Source of the DNA: Austropuccinia psidii
Taxonomy: Eukaryota > Basidiomycota > Pucciniomycetes > Pucciniales > Sphaerophragmiaceae
Assembly: GCA_023105745.1 (NCBI GenBank)
Contig: JALGQZ010000001.1
Coordinates: forward strand, 44,540,082 to 44,604,081
Direction: 5' to 3'
DNA length: 64,000 bases
A program made the position numbers and the translations under genes. The notes under the pieces are model-generated. The model saw nothing but the letters and a program-made list of their open reading frames with translations, was not told where the DNA came from and ran no database searches. Shown piece after piece: positions 1 through 10,853 of this stretch; the first letter of the stretch is position 1, and the number at the start of each line of letters is the position of its first letter.

Positions 1-1315
1 AAGGGTGAAAATGACTGACTTAAGATTATCAGTATTTACTTTAATAAATGAAAAGAAAATAAAGATAAATATAAATCCAATATATTAATTAACTGGGGAA
101 AAGCTCCTCAGGTGATGAAAAGTGGCCAGTGTATGTGAAAAACTGAGAGGCTGGTCCGAGAAGGTGAATCATCTGGCTTTATTGTCTGAATTTGGTCAAT
201 ACAGTCCTGGCCATCTTGAGAATTGAACTGTGTGATTGAATTCCCACAGTTGAATATGAATTGGCCTGATTGGGCCAAGGACATACATGTATAATTGATT
301 GCTGCCTGTATGGACCAATTGAGTTTTCCAAGGATTATTAAAGTACTTTCCGCCTCTACAGCTGATTTAATGATGAATAACCTCTGAGAATGGCCCTTGA
401 AATAATCCTGAAATAATTGCCAACCCAACTCCTGCAGGGCCAGGTGGTTGGGGTCCTTGAATAGTCTTCTGATAGCCGCCATGGATTGCCAGACTGATGA
501 GTTGAAGAGTCCTCCTTAAAAATGGGTGTTGGATTTTGGGACCTTGATTTAAAATCATTGATTTTGGTCCTGAAAGCGTCACCATTGAATTTCTGAGCAA
601 AAATGGTGCATGATAGTATATAATACCATATATGCACCACTCCTGCACCTTGAGTATGTGGTGCATCGAGGAATGGGAGGAATCCCCCTTAAGTTGAGGG
701 GAAGGACTGAGCTGAGCTGATCTTGTGGCCTCTGGTGGTTACCAGAGGCCATGGGCTGAAAGGTGGTCCTTGGCCAAAATGGGTCCTGAGGGTCTTTATG
801 GCCATTGTGGGTTTGATGGGATTTGGGGACAGGAATGGCTCAGGTGGGCCCAATTGTGGTTTGGGACCCAGCTGGCCTTGGGGGCTAGGGGGTTGCCCCC
901 TTTGGCCCCTCTTGGTCTCATTGGATTAGGCCAAAAGGGGCCTGATCGGGCCACAAACGGCAGGCCGTAGAGGCCGTAGGGGGCCTAAATGGCCCAAAAA
1001 GGCCATTTAGGCCCTAGACCCCCTAATAAAAGGGGGTGGTTATGGCTAGGGGGCCCAGAACCCCCTAGGAGGCAAAAGGACAACTCCAGGCCCAAAAACA
1101 AAGATAGAGACCTGGGGGTTGGAGATATGGAAATTGGCCAGGGAGGCCAATGATGGCAGGATATGGCCTGAGGCCATAAAAGGCCAGGGGAAGGTGATAT
1201 GTCCAAAAGGCTATAGAAAACCAAAGGGGGCCAATTGGCCATAAAAGATATGGTGTGGCCAATCGGCCCCAACTTGGTCCCAGGCTAAATTGCTGCAACA
1301 CCCATGGATGAGGGT
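1..1315 (-). mobile_element. Type III LTR (copy A), left end outside window
   Basis: This stretch aligns by eye with the two LTRs of Element III (from 19791 and 40176), including the shared purine-rich start near 40-110 and the GGCC-rich block near 720-1300. It is interrupted after 1315 by a solo type IV LTR and resumes at 2745-2769, ending GTTGTGACG where the intact copy ends GTTGTGACA. No internal coding region adjoins it within the window, so whether it is solo or part of an element cannot be told. Open frames in the GGCC-rich block are not convincing genes. Confidence 0.8.
981..1014. repeat. Conserved 14-bp-arm hairpin in type III LTR
   Basis: GGGCCTAAATGGCC (981-994) and its exact reverse complement (1001-1014) flank a CAAAAA loop. 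The same hairpin, with one changed outer pair, is at 41433-41466 in the right LTR of Element III. Copy B keeps only the first arm (about 21014-21027). A structural role in the RNA is possible but inferred. Confidence 0.8.
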
Positions 1316-2744
1316 TGTCAGGATGATACTATGATAAAGGTATAACTAGGCTAATTACAACTTTAACTGTGTATGTGACACGGTAAAAAAATGATTTAAA
1401 AAAGATTTATAAGAGTTTATAATGAGATAAAAGGGTTCTACTATTGAGAAATAGTGGTGGTGAGCGCTATTGAGAACCCTGGGTGCAGGCTTTATCTGTT
1501 GGATTACAATAATAAAGTCTACAATAATTAAAGATTATAATTATACCTGATTATTTAACCAAGAGTAAAACTGTTTTTGACAGTTTACTACGTAGGTTAT
1601 TCAAGAGCAGGATGAGGAGAGGTTTTGGCTGTGAAAAGCCCTCCTTTTATCCTGAAATTGAGGTGGAAAGGCTGCTAGACCTTTCCACGTAAAGGAAGTG
1701 AAGATTTTTCACTCTCTATGACAGGCTTGTGGTTTGCAAACAGCCTGTATACTCTGTATTGGGCTCAGATGTGGTTTTGAAACCACATCTGGGCAGTTTT
1801 CACCAATACAGGGTGAAAACTTTCATCTGGGACCTCACAGCCTGATTCTGACGTGTATGACACGTAGAATGCTGTACAGAAACTGTATGGGACCCCAGTA
1901 TTGACTGAAATATGAGGTATTGAATTAAAAACATGCTTCTTCGTCTATTTGACACCTCATATTCATGGTTATGGGATATTATCCCAAGGTAAGGCTGTAT
2001 ATGACAGCAGGTGGGATTTTGACCTTATAATGGTCATACCTCTGTCAGGTTTTGAGATATCAAGCTCAAAATTGGTTCATTGAGTAGCTCTATATGAGCT
2101 CTACACAATGGTACCCAACTTGACATGGTTATCATTAAATATGGCAAAGTTATCCCATGTACAAGTATTTTTGTACATTGGCGTGGTTTGGGCAAAAGCT
2201 GTATTAAGCTTGTTTGGCCAATAACTTCTGTTGTAGTTGAGCTATGAGGAAATGGATGGCACCATCAGATAGCCCTGATTGTGCTCTTTCCAAAAAGACC
2301 CCACTTCAGGTATCTCACACTAAAACTGTAAAAGGTAGATGAGAGGTGAATGTTTTGTTCACCGTTATTTGGTCTGAATTTGACCATAACTCAAGTAATA
2401 CTGGTGCTAGCTCAGTTTGGCTGGTACCATTGGATAGCCCTGGCTTAGAGCTTCATTTTGAGTACCCATTTGATGGGGTTAAGCCTCTCCTTCTAGATTT
2501 TAGATGAGAGGTGAAAATTAAGGTTTATGCTCAGCAATAACTTTGAGCAGGAATAACTTTGTTATTTCTTGTCCTATGGTGATGGGACTTATATTTTCAG
2601 GAAGAGGTGAGTTTCCTCTTTCTTTTGATACCTTTTGAGCTAGTTTGGCTCAGCTCCATGTTTTGGTGGTACTTTGGCTATACCATTGGTTTATGGTATT
2701 TTGGCTGTCATGCTTGTGCTCTGGTTTTGAGTCACAGGCTGACA
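1316..2744 (-). mobile_element. Solo LTR, type IV (Element IV family), TSD AGGGT
   Basis: A 1429-bp LTR begins TGTCAG and ends CTGACA, and is flanked by a perfect 5-bp duplication AGGGT (1311-1315 and 2745-2749). It aligns along its length with the 3' LTR of Element IV (51978-53413). It interrupts the type III LTR near its end, because the host LTR resumes directly after the duplication. Orientation is taken from Element IV, whose coding strand is minus. Absence of any internal sequence makes it a solo LTR left by LTR-LTR recombination. Confidence 0.88.
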
Positions 2745-2769
2745 AGGGTAATTACTCAAGGTTGTGACG
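2745..2769 (-). mobile_element. Remaining end of type III LTR copy A
   Basis: The sequence after the AGGGT duplication matches the last ~25 bp of the type III LTR at 41755-41779 (ending GTTGTGAC). It continues copy A across the solo LTR insertion. Confidence 0.75.
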
Positions 2770-4302
2770 CTGTGGAACCTTTCAAAAATTCAAAAATATA
2801 ATCAACCTCAAACTTAAGAAAATCTGAATATGACTCAAGATAAATATTTTTTTTTGATTTTTTTTGAGATAATAATATGCTTTATGGGAAAATATCACTC
2901 GCAAATTAAATGAACTTGTATTTATTTATAAATTAAAAAACACTTTCATTTTGGATAGGTATAATTGGAATAATATTAGATTCAACGACTACTCAGATAG
3001 GTATTTCAATTATTTGTTTTAAATATGAATATCACTTCATTTTAACATTTAAAGAGAAAAAAGATACATAAAAATCATTCAAATACTTAAAAAATGCTTT
3101 TTTAAGAAATAATATATGAAAAATGATGGTTCTACCTCAAAAAAAATGAAAGATAAGATCATTTATGAGTAGTTAATTGAGCTTCCTTTCTTATTAAAAG
3201 AAAGTTTTTCTCATATCTTTGAAGAAAATGAATGGCAAAAACTTCTTTTCTGCTGCTCAAACAAAGTTTTCTTATCCTTTTTTTAATCATTTTGAGTTTT
3301 CTTATCCATGTCTTGTGGTGAAATTCTATTTGGGTTTTTTGCTTGATTTTGGAGTATTTATGTGCTTTTTTAATTTGACTTATTTTTTTATTATAATTTG
3401 AAATTGGCTTTAATTTACTTTTATTCTTGGTTTTTGGATCAAAATTTAAGTAAAAGGCCTTTACAAGGACTGCTCCTATGAAATGTTTTCTATATGTCAA
3501 TTTTGTTGCAGTACAGGCATTGCAATGGCTGCTTATGTAATGTTGTTGATGATCGTCAAAAATTTTACAGTAGCTGCCATTACAGAAAGTCTACTCCAGT
3601 TTCCTTTTTATTTTATTTATTTGTTCCAATAGAAGGTGCTCTAAAACATAGAGCCTGCCACTTCTCTCTTGAATTGAGAAATAGAACATTCAACCATGCA
3701 AGAGTAAGGGAATTCATCTTAAAAAAATGCAAATTCTTATTTTGATAATAAAAGTTGATGAATATAATTAATGGAAAAATAAATGAAAAAATAGAAAAGA
3801 TAAAAATGATACTTGATTTATAATAATTTTGATCAATAAATAAAATAATATATACAGCTTGTTTGTATTTTTTGGGAAAACAATTTATTCAAACATATTA
3901 GAAAGCCTTTATCTGTTCCTTCTGAGGTTTCAGAGCTTTGAATATATAAGAAGAAATTTGTTTTATCAAGTCAGCTTCTTCAAAATAGGATTCAGTCTAA
4001 AAAGGCTGGTTTTAATATTGGTGAGCCATTTTTTGAAACAGAAATAAGGATTAATATTTCTACCAAGTAATAAAAAGTGATTAATCAAGACAGATAAAGG
4101 CTTTTTTATATTGAAGAATGGTTTTCAATCCTTTTGAATCTGAAAATTAGGATTTTTTCAATTTAAAAGAATTTTTTGTATTCAATTTTTTATGTTAAAA
4201 AGTATTAAACTCAAAATTAAAAGTATTTCAACACAGTATATCATATAATTACTTAATCCAGTTTAAAAAAGGGAGAAAATATGATATTTTCCTCATTGTT
4301 CC
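2770..4302. other. AT-rich stretch, no recognisable gene
   Basis: This stretch is rich in A/T runs and short open frames on both strands (for example 3159-3500 minus and 3494-3745 plus). None carries a domain I recognise, and none has plausible coding composition over its length. I see no RNA gene or terminal repeat. It may be an old decayed transposon. Confidence 0.6.
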
Positions 4303-6497
4303 TGTGAGCCTGTGAGGTAAGTATAACATACCCATAAGGCCACAAATGATTTCATATACAGGTGATTTAGTCTTCAACAGACTTTTCAATTTAATTTAAA
4401 ATACAAAGTAACAAAGAATAAGTATGAATTTTTTTTGGATAAACAAAGTTATAAATATTATGTCATTTTTGGATTCTACACCAAAAATAACCTAGGATAC
4501 GCCCATAGGGTGTTATACCCAAAAAAGCTTATTTCTTATGTTATTGGAAGATTTAGGAATCTCACAGTACTAATGTAAATTTTTTAACATTTTTTTAAAA
4601 TAGTTAAGTTTAAGCTTAAGTAAGCTTAAATTTAAAGTTGCATAAGGTTTATGCAAACGTACCAAAATTTTAGTTAGAATTGAGGTGTTGTGTATATTTA
4701 CTGAATTGGCTGAGGATCTGCCATACAGAATGTAAATGCTGCGTGAGCTCAATTTACAAGGGTTTAAGGCCATAGTATGGCTTTCAATAGATAAAAGGGC
4801 AAAATCCATGCCAAAAATTGAGACAAAGGAAAAAGACCAAACAGAGCTGGGGTACCCAACTTTTTGGATCTGAAATGATCCAATTAAGGTTGTCCACCTG
4901 TATTGAAGGATTTACAACCTTATTTAAGCTCTAAGATTAGACCTTGATCCAACCTTAAATTTTAAACTGGTTTTATCCCAAATTAGACAGGAATTTCAAC
5001 CTGCCACAGGGTAAATCCCTATATGCAGGCTTGAAATTAAGGTTTTAAGAACTTTACAAACTTAATTAAGCTCAAAAAGCTTAAATAAGCTTAAATATTT
5101 ATGGTTACAAGCATTAAAACCTTATCAAAAAATAGGGTTTAGTGTGTATTGCTATTTTATGTGGAAAAATAGCAATAACTTCAAAAATTCATTAAAACTC
5201 CAATTCTCAATGGATTTGCTTGAAAATTTCATACAGCTTACAATTTAATATTATCTATATATAAATTGAATTTTAAGTATCTTTTATAAACAGATTTCCT
5301 GGGTAATTAGCCTGGAAATTTACTCTTTTAACTATACTTAAAGTAAATTAATATTTCTTTCAAAATTAATTAAAAATTGAGTTTGAGGGATTTCTGCTTG
5401 AAACTCTATTTTTAAGTCTCTCATTTGATGAACTTTAATATAAATAAACTCATTTTATCTTATAAATGAAGATAATTAAATTAAATGAGGATTAAAGTTA
5501 CTTGGAGTTAAGAATAGCACTGGTAACTTTAAATGGGAATTAAAAATAAGTCACCTTAAGTTAAGAACCTTATTTTTAAACATGGGTTTTCAGATTTTAC
5601 CTTAGCACGCCCTCTCTATCCATAATGATTCATGAGAGCTCCTCTGTAGACATCAAAAGAGTCTTTTCATCACTGTTTTTGTCCGTCATCAATTATCAAT
5701 CCAATCATATTAGACATCTAAACATGTAAAGTTTTATTATATATAAAATCTTATTACTAAATATTTCTTAAGTATATTATTCTTCATAAATCTTAAATTA
5801 TAAGAATTCAAATCATAGAAATTAGATTATTGTTGTAATCACTTATGATATATTTTATTTCATAAGATTATTGTCTTTAAAATATCTTTTGAAATCCACA
5901 AATTCCTCTCAAAAACTCTTTAATAATAATTCTTATCATAAAGAGTTGTTTTATCTTTAAAAATATTGATTTTAGGAGTTTTCTTAACTTATAATTATTA
6001 TTCAATATAATAACTGTTGTTGTTTGACTTGTTGTATTAAATTAATATTATAAGTAAGTTTTCTATAAAATTCTATATCTTTTTTATCTATTATTAGTTT
6101 TTTTTTATATATAGAATTTTTCTATCAGAATTCTTTCTGCACAGTGTGTGTATTAATTCTTTTATAAATAATATTTACATATTATTTATAAGTGGTTAAA
6201 AATTCATATCTTCCACATTTAATTGTCTCATTAAGAGCTTTACACTTCTTATTGTTATAATTGTCAGTGACTATAAAAATAATAGAATAATTATAATTTA
6301 TTATAATTATTCTATTTTCTTTTTATTATTATTTTATATAATAATAATTAAATTTATTTTTTTATCTAATTATTTTTAATAATTATATATAAATTTGTGG
6401 TTATAATATTTTATTATATTCGATTTTTCTACTGAGGACAGTCATAGTGCTCTTGATATTGTTACTATTATCAATAGTTTCATAGACAAGCCTTACA
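4303..6497 (+). repeat. 5' LTR of Element I (type I LTR)
   Basis: This 2195-bp LTR begins TGTGAGCC and ends CCTTACA. The same ends are confirmed by the solo copy at 57526-59719, which has a perfect target duplication. It aligns with the 3' LTR from 13073. The interior is very AT-rich, with a run of TTTAAGCTTAA-like motifs near 4600-4640. Confidence 0.9.
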
Positions 6498-6513
6498 TTT
6501 GGGGGCCTGGCCA
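6498..6513 (+). promoter_or_regulatory. Putative primer-binding site of Element I
   Basis: Directly after the LTR end lies TTTGGGGGCCTGGCC. The same position in Element V (62078) has TTTGGGGTCCTGGCC. A TGG shortly after the 5' LTR is usual for a tRNA 3'-end primer site. The tRNA was not identified. Confidence 0.55.
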
Positions 6514-7064
6514 TGATTTTAACAAATATTTGGGACATAAATCACATTTTAGACCTTATTTTATTGTTTTTTGACGTAAAATTGCCATATTTACTTGAAT
6601 ATTGGCATTTTTGGGACTTGTCCCTTATACATAATCTTTATAATATTAATAAAGTTATTTTTTTCTTCAGAATACTGTTTCAAACAGTATACTATTGAGT
6701 GACTTAGAGTAAATTTCTTTTGTCTAACCAGTGGCGTTTTCACATCACAGACTTTAAATTTATTCTTTGAGGTATTCTAGTATAAAGTGAATAATAATAC
6801 AATTTTGATTAATAACTTATTAATTGAATAAATATTGTTTCTTCAAAGAAAATATAAAATCAAATTAAAAATTTAAGAATTGAAAAAATTTACTCAAAAC
6901 ATTTTTTCTTTAATCTTAGAAGTTTTTCTTTATTTTTTTGATGTAATTTGCCATAAATTACATTAAGACAACTTTGTCCAATAAGTTGAGTTTATAAGTT
7001 ATTTTTATTATTTAAAATAACTTATATTTTTTTCTAGTGTAATCCGTCTGAGAAAGTTTTTCAG
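6514..7064 (+). other. Element I leader, AT-rich, no gene seen
   Basis: Untranslated leader between the primer site and the first coding similarity. It contains T-rich runs and a small inverted repeat GTCTGA/TCAGAC near 7047-7067. A pyrimidine-rich stretch ending in AG at 7063-7064 could be a splice acceptor for the exon that follows. Confidence 0.5.
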
Positions 7065-7947
7065 ACTCTGAAGCCTCAGAGTCTTGTATTGAAATGCAAA
7101 CTAGCCCAGCACCAAGGGGTTTGATTACTAAAGAACCCTTTAAAGGTCCAGCAGGTGAATTCAATCCATTTCTTAGTCTTAATTACTTTATATTTACATG
7201 GAATGACTCCTACTAGAGGTGGAAGTAGCTACTCCATCCAATAAAATGGATCTGTACCAGGACATTTCAGTCATAAATCAAAAAGACAAGAATGTCAGCC
7301 CAGAGGAGAGGATAAAATGGAGGATTCCAGAACTTCCACCAGTTCCCAAAGGTTAGCTGGCACCTTTGACACTCTTATTGAGAGTCCAGAAGCTGACATA
7401 ACTGCTATTGCTGTTCTTAGACCTGAATCACTTTCAACAGGCAACAATAGAGATATACCAGTCTCAGTACAAGAACTGATTTATGGCAGCAAAACAGAAA
7501 GAGTGGCAACTTCTCCCAAGTCTTTGGATAGGCACCATGAGCTCATATCTTCAAGTTAAGAATTTCATTGGGCCAGAAAAGACAGAAGAACTTCTGAAGG
7601 GTTTGACACCCATGTCTTGCAAAGGACAAGTCCAACAGATCAACGCTTGGTTGAAAAGCCAAAGCATGTTATCAGAGTACCAGAAGAGGAATTTGGCCCA
7701 AGGGCAGCTCCCCAAGCCTCAACAAGTTACAAACAAGCCCAAGCAAACCCCAAAAACCAAACAGAAGGGCAAGCAAGAGACAAAGGGAAAGGCAAAGCCC
7801 AAGTGGAACAAGCCTTACCCACAGAACTACAGGATTCTCAAGAAAGCGAAGACAGCCATGGACAATGTGTTCAATATGGCATGAACTCTGATGGAATTCA
7901 CAAACAAGGAAGAGGAAAGATTGAACCAATCTTTTCCAAATAATTAG
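7065..7947 (+). pseudogene. Relic of the spliced +1-frame ORF, Element I copy
   Basis: This is the counterpart of the spliced reading frame of Element V (62520-63470). Inferred exons are about 7065-7154, 7217-7351 and 7421-7947. The introns between them are 7155-7216 (62 nt) and 7352-7420 (69 nt); both begin GT, end AG and fall in phase 1. The frame is +1 relative to Gag. Shared motifs include WRIPELPPVP at the end of exon 2, then IEIYQ, PSLW, EKT.ELL, SCK and WLK.QS in exon 3. The copy has TGA stops at 7477 and 7882, so it is broken here. Intron 1 contains the Gag ATG (7203). The product has an aromatic- and helix-rich first half and a lysine-rich tail; function unknown. Confidence 0.6.
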
Positions 7948-9143
7948 ACCTTGTAAAGCTTGTAAACCAAATTGAAACTTGCAACAAAGAAATTATAACA
8001 AAGTTTAAAACATTTGAGTATATCCAAAAACAGTTGGGTAATGAGATACTTCAAGTAAAAGAGTAACCAAAGACCATTATTGGCCTTGAAAATGTTAATA
8101 AAGACAATATTTTGTCTTTGATGCAAATTTGTGCAAGAATTGAGTCTAAGGTTACCTTACTCAATCAACCAGATGACAATTCTATTTCTTTTATAACTAG
8201 ACAGCTAAAAGAATTAAGAATACAAGTTGAAAACTTGGAAAACTCAACTGGGCACAATGCAGCTCTTTTCCAAGAGCAATTGGAAAAAAGTGATAAAGCA
8301 AGACTAGAATTAAAAGAAGATATTCAATCAAGTATTAATAATATATCACTGAAAAGGGATTTGCCAAGACAGTCTACACCAATTCCTGACAGAAAGGTGC
8401 CAAACTTGAGTAATAACTTACATTGTACAATTTCAAGTAATGCAGAAGTGGAAACTGCTTGCAATTTTAAAGACATTCCAAGATTAGAGGAATGGTCAAC
8501 CTTCAGTGGTTAAAGGGAATAAAATGATATGGAATTTATGAAAACAATTGATATGTTTGAAGAAGACTTTAACATACCAGATGAATACATAAGTGCCAGA
8601 TTACACTCATTGTTTACCAAATCAGAAATGAAATGGTATTACAAAATGAGACAAGACCATAGTAAACATTCTTGGCCTTGGTGGAAGGAAGAAATTATTT
8701 CCAAATAGGCAAATGATTCCTGGAGATTCAAAATGGAGAGTTATTTTGAATGAGCAATGTTTAATATTGAGAGGGACAGGCCCATGTCTTGGTTTCTTAA
8801 ACAAAAGGACAGATTAACTGCCCTTCATCCTGATATTTCTGAAACAATTGTACATCAAAGGATATTAAGAAAGTGTGGTGGTGACCTTGAGCATGCTATA
8901 AGAAGCAGATGTATTGAGCCTTGCTCTACAGAAGATTATATCAATTCAATGGAGGACATCACAACCAGAACAAAAATTGGAAGGAATTGGTATAAACACC
9001 CAATGGACAACAATAGCAGTGGGAAACCAATTTCAAAACCCAATAAACCACATTACAAAGCTCCTTTTAAATGTCATAAGTGTGGAAGTTCATCTCATTT
9101 GGCTAATAATTGTCCCAAAAAGACAAGAATCAATGAGATATAA
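7203..9143 (+). pseudogene. gag of Element I (capsid/nucleocapsid), broken
   Basis: Gag forms the particle that packages element RNA. The frame starts at ATG 7203, aligned with the Gag ATG of Element V (62666). It is interrupted by stops at 7242, 7557, 7941, 8064, 8511, 8520, 8706, 8751 and 9141, all in one frame, so similarity continues straight through each. The capsid region is about 8540-8970, with the WYYKMRQDH and WFLKQKDRLTALHP signatures. A CCHC zinc knuckle (C-x2-C-x4-H-x4-C) lies at about 9070-9111. The N-terminal part is hydrophilic and overlaps the spliced +1-frame ORF. No frameshift separates gag from pol, so the ancestor was probably a single Gag-Pol polyprotein. Confidence 0.85.
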
Positions 9144-10853
9144 ATTAAAAAAGATGACACAAAAGAAACTAATGATGTCCCTGTACATGGAAGTGATTTT
9201 GAGCTTTCTGAAGAGGAGTAATTGCCAGATGAACTTAGTATAGAAAATATTAATGTTTCCTTTGAAGTCACAGAAGTGCATACTCACTTACCACAGTACA
9301 GTGATGAATGTATGGATCTCATACATGTGCAAGATGCTGAAATGCAGAAATCCAAACCAGCCAGAAGTAAAGGTCATACAGCTGGATCATCTTGTATCAC
9401 TAATATTGTGATAAACAACAGAGAAACCAAGATACATCTTGACTCAGGTGCTTTTTGTACTTTTTTTGGAAAGAATTGTCTTGACAAGATTCATAACAAT
9501 TGGCAAGACAATTTAATGCCAATTGAAGGTATAAAATTCAGCAGTGCCAGCCAAAATATGAACCCCTTGCGTATATTTGAAGCAGCAATGATATTCCCTC
9601 ATGCTACAGGAAGTATTAGATTAAAAGTTGAATTTGTTGTTATGAATAATTGTAATTCACAACACTTTATACTTGCAAAGGATTATCTCAAAAATTATGG
9701 TATTTATCTTAATAATCATAAAGACAGATATTTCACTATAGGGGAAAATAAAAGGCAAAAATTTGCTTTTCCTTCAAGAAGAAGAGAAATAACTGTCATT
9801 AGACAAGTAAAAAATGTTAATAAAGATAAATTTGTCTCAGATCAATTAATTGAAGCACAAATTAGTCCTGAATTAACACCAGAAATGAAGGAAGAACTTA
9901 TTGAAATCTTATTTCAAGACAGGGAAGCCTTTGCTTCTGATAATGAACCACTTAGGGATATCAAAGGCCATGAAGTGGAAATTATTCTTAATGTGGAAAT
10001 ACCTTACCCTCCACTTTTGAGAAGACCAGCTTACCCAGCTAGCCCTAGGGCCAGAGAAGCATTAGAAAGTCATATTAATGAACTAATGAAACTGGGAGTT
10101 CTTAGAAATGTTAGACACAATGAAGAAGTAGAAGTCACAACTCCTGTAATCATTACTTGGAATAATGATAAATCAAGGATGGTTGGTGATTTTAGAGCAC
10201 TGAATACCTAAACTATTCCATACAGGTATCCAATCCCTAGAATCCATGATAATTTAACCCAATTATCCAAAGCAAGAATTATTACCCCTATGGATGCTCT
10301 TAAAGGCTTCCATCAGAATGTTTTGACACCTCATGCTAGGGAATTATTGAGTATTATTTCTCATTGTGGTATTTATGAATACTTGAGGATGCCTTTTGAC
10401 ATTAAAAATGCACCCTCTCGCTATCAAAGAATGATGAATACCATTCCCCAACATGAATTATCAGAAGGATGGTTAATTATTTATATTTATGACATTATAA
10501 TTTGTTCAGAAACCTGGAAATTACATTTAGAGAGACTTTCAATAGTACTTAAGAAAATTCTTCAAGTGAACATGGAAATATCTCTTAAAAAATGTAATTC
10601 TGGGTTTCATGAGTTAAAAGCTCTAGGAAATGTAGTCTCAGGACTGAGCCTTGGTGTTGATAAAAACAAAGTGACTGCAGTTTTGTTGAAACAAATTCCC
10701 CAGAATAAGAAGAAAATGATGTCTTTCTTAGGGTTTTCCAGTTATTACAGGCAACACCTTAAAGATTTTACAAACCATGCCAGATCTTTGTACAGAATTT
10801 GTGATCAGAAAACTGTCTTTGAAATGACACAGGAGAGGATTAAAGCATATTAA
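9144..10853 (+). pseudogene. pol of Element I: protease and reverse transcriptase, broken
   Basis: It continues in the gag frame. The aspartic protease motif LDSGAFCT is near 9438-9461, so the catalytic Asp is kept. The RT begins near 10000 with RRPAYPASPRAREALE; the first catalytic Asp is kept in [10 protein letters not shown] (about 10290). The YxDD box reads Y-I-Y-D near 10480, so the first of the two catalytic aspartates is now Tyr. The thumb-region motif [10 protein letters not shown] is near 10725. Stops lie at 9219, 10209 and 10851. With the altered box and the stops this copy cannot encode a working RT. Confidence 0.9.

Noticed and set aside
723..1301. Overlapping open frames in the GGCC-rich block of the type III LTR
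   Set aside because: They coincide with LTR sequence repeated at 20890-21275 and 41218-41707, and have Trp/Gly/Pro-rich translations expected from GGCC repeats. No domain and no conserved frame.
3159..3745. Two open frames (113 and 83 codons) in AT-rich DNA
   Set aside because: Lysine/phenylalanine-rich translations typical of AT-rich non-coding DNA; no recognisable motif and no start or splice context.
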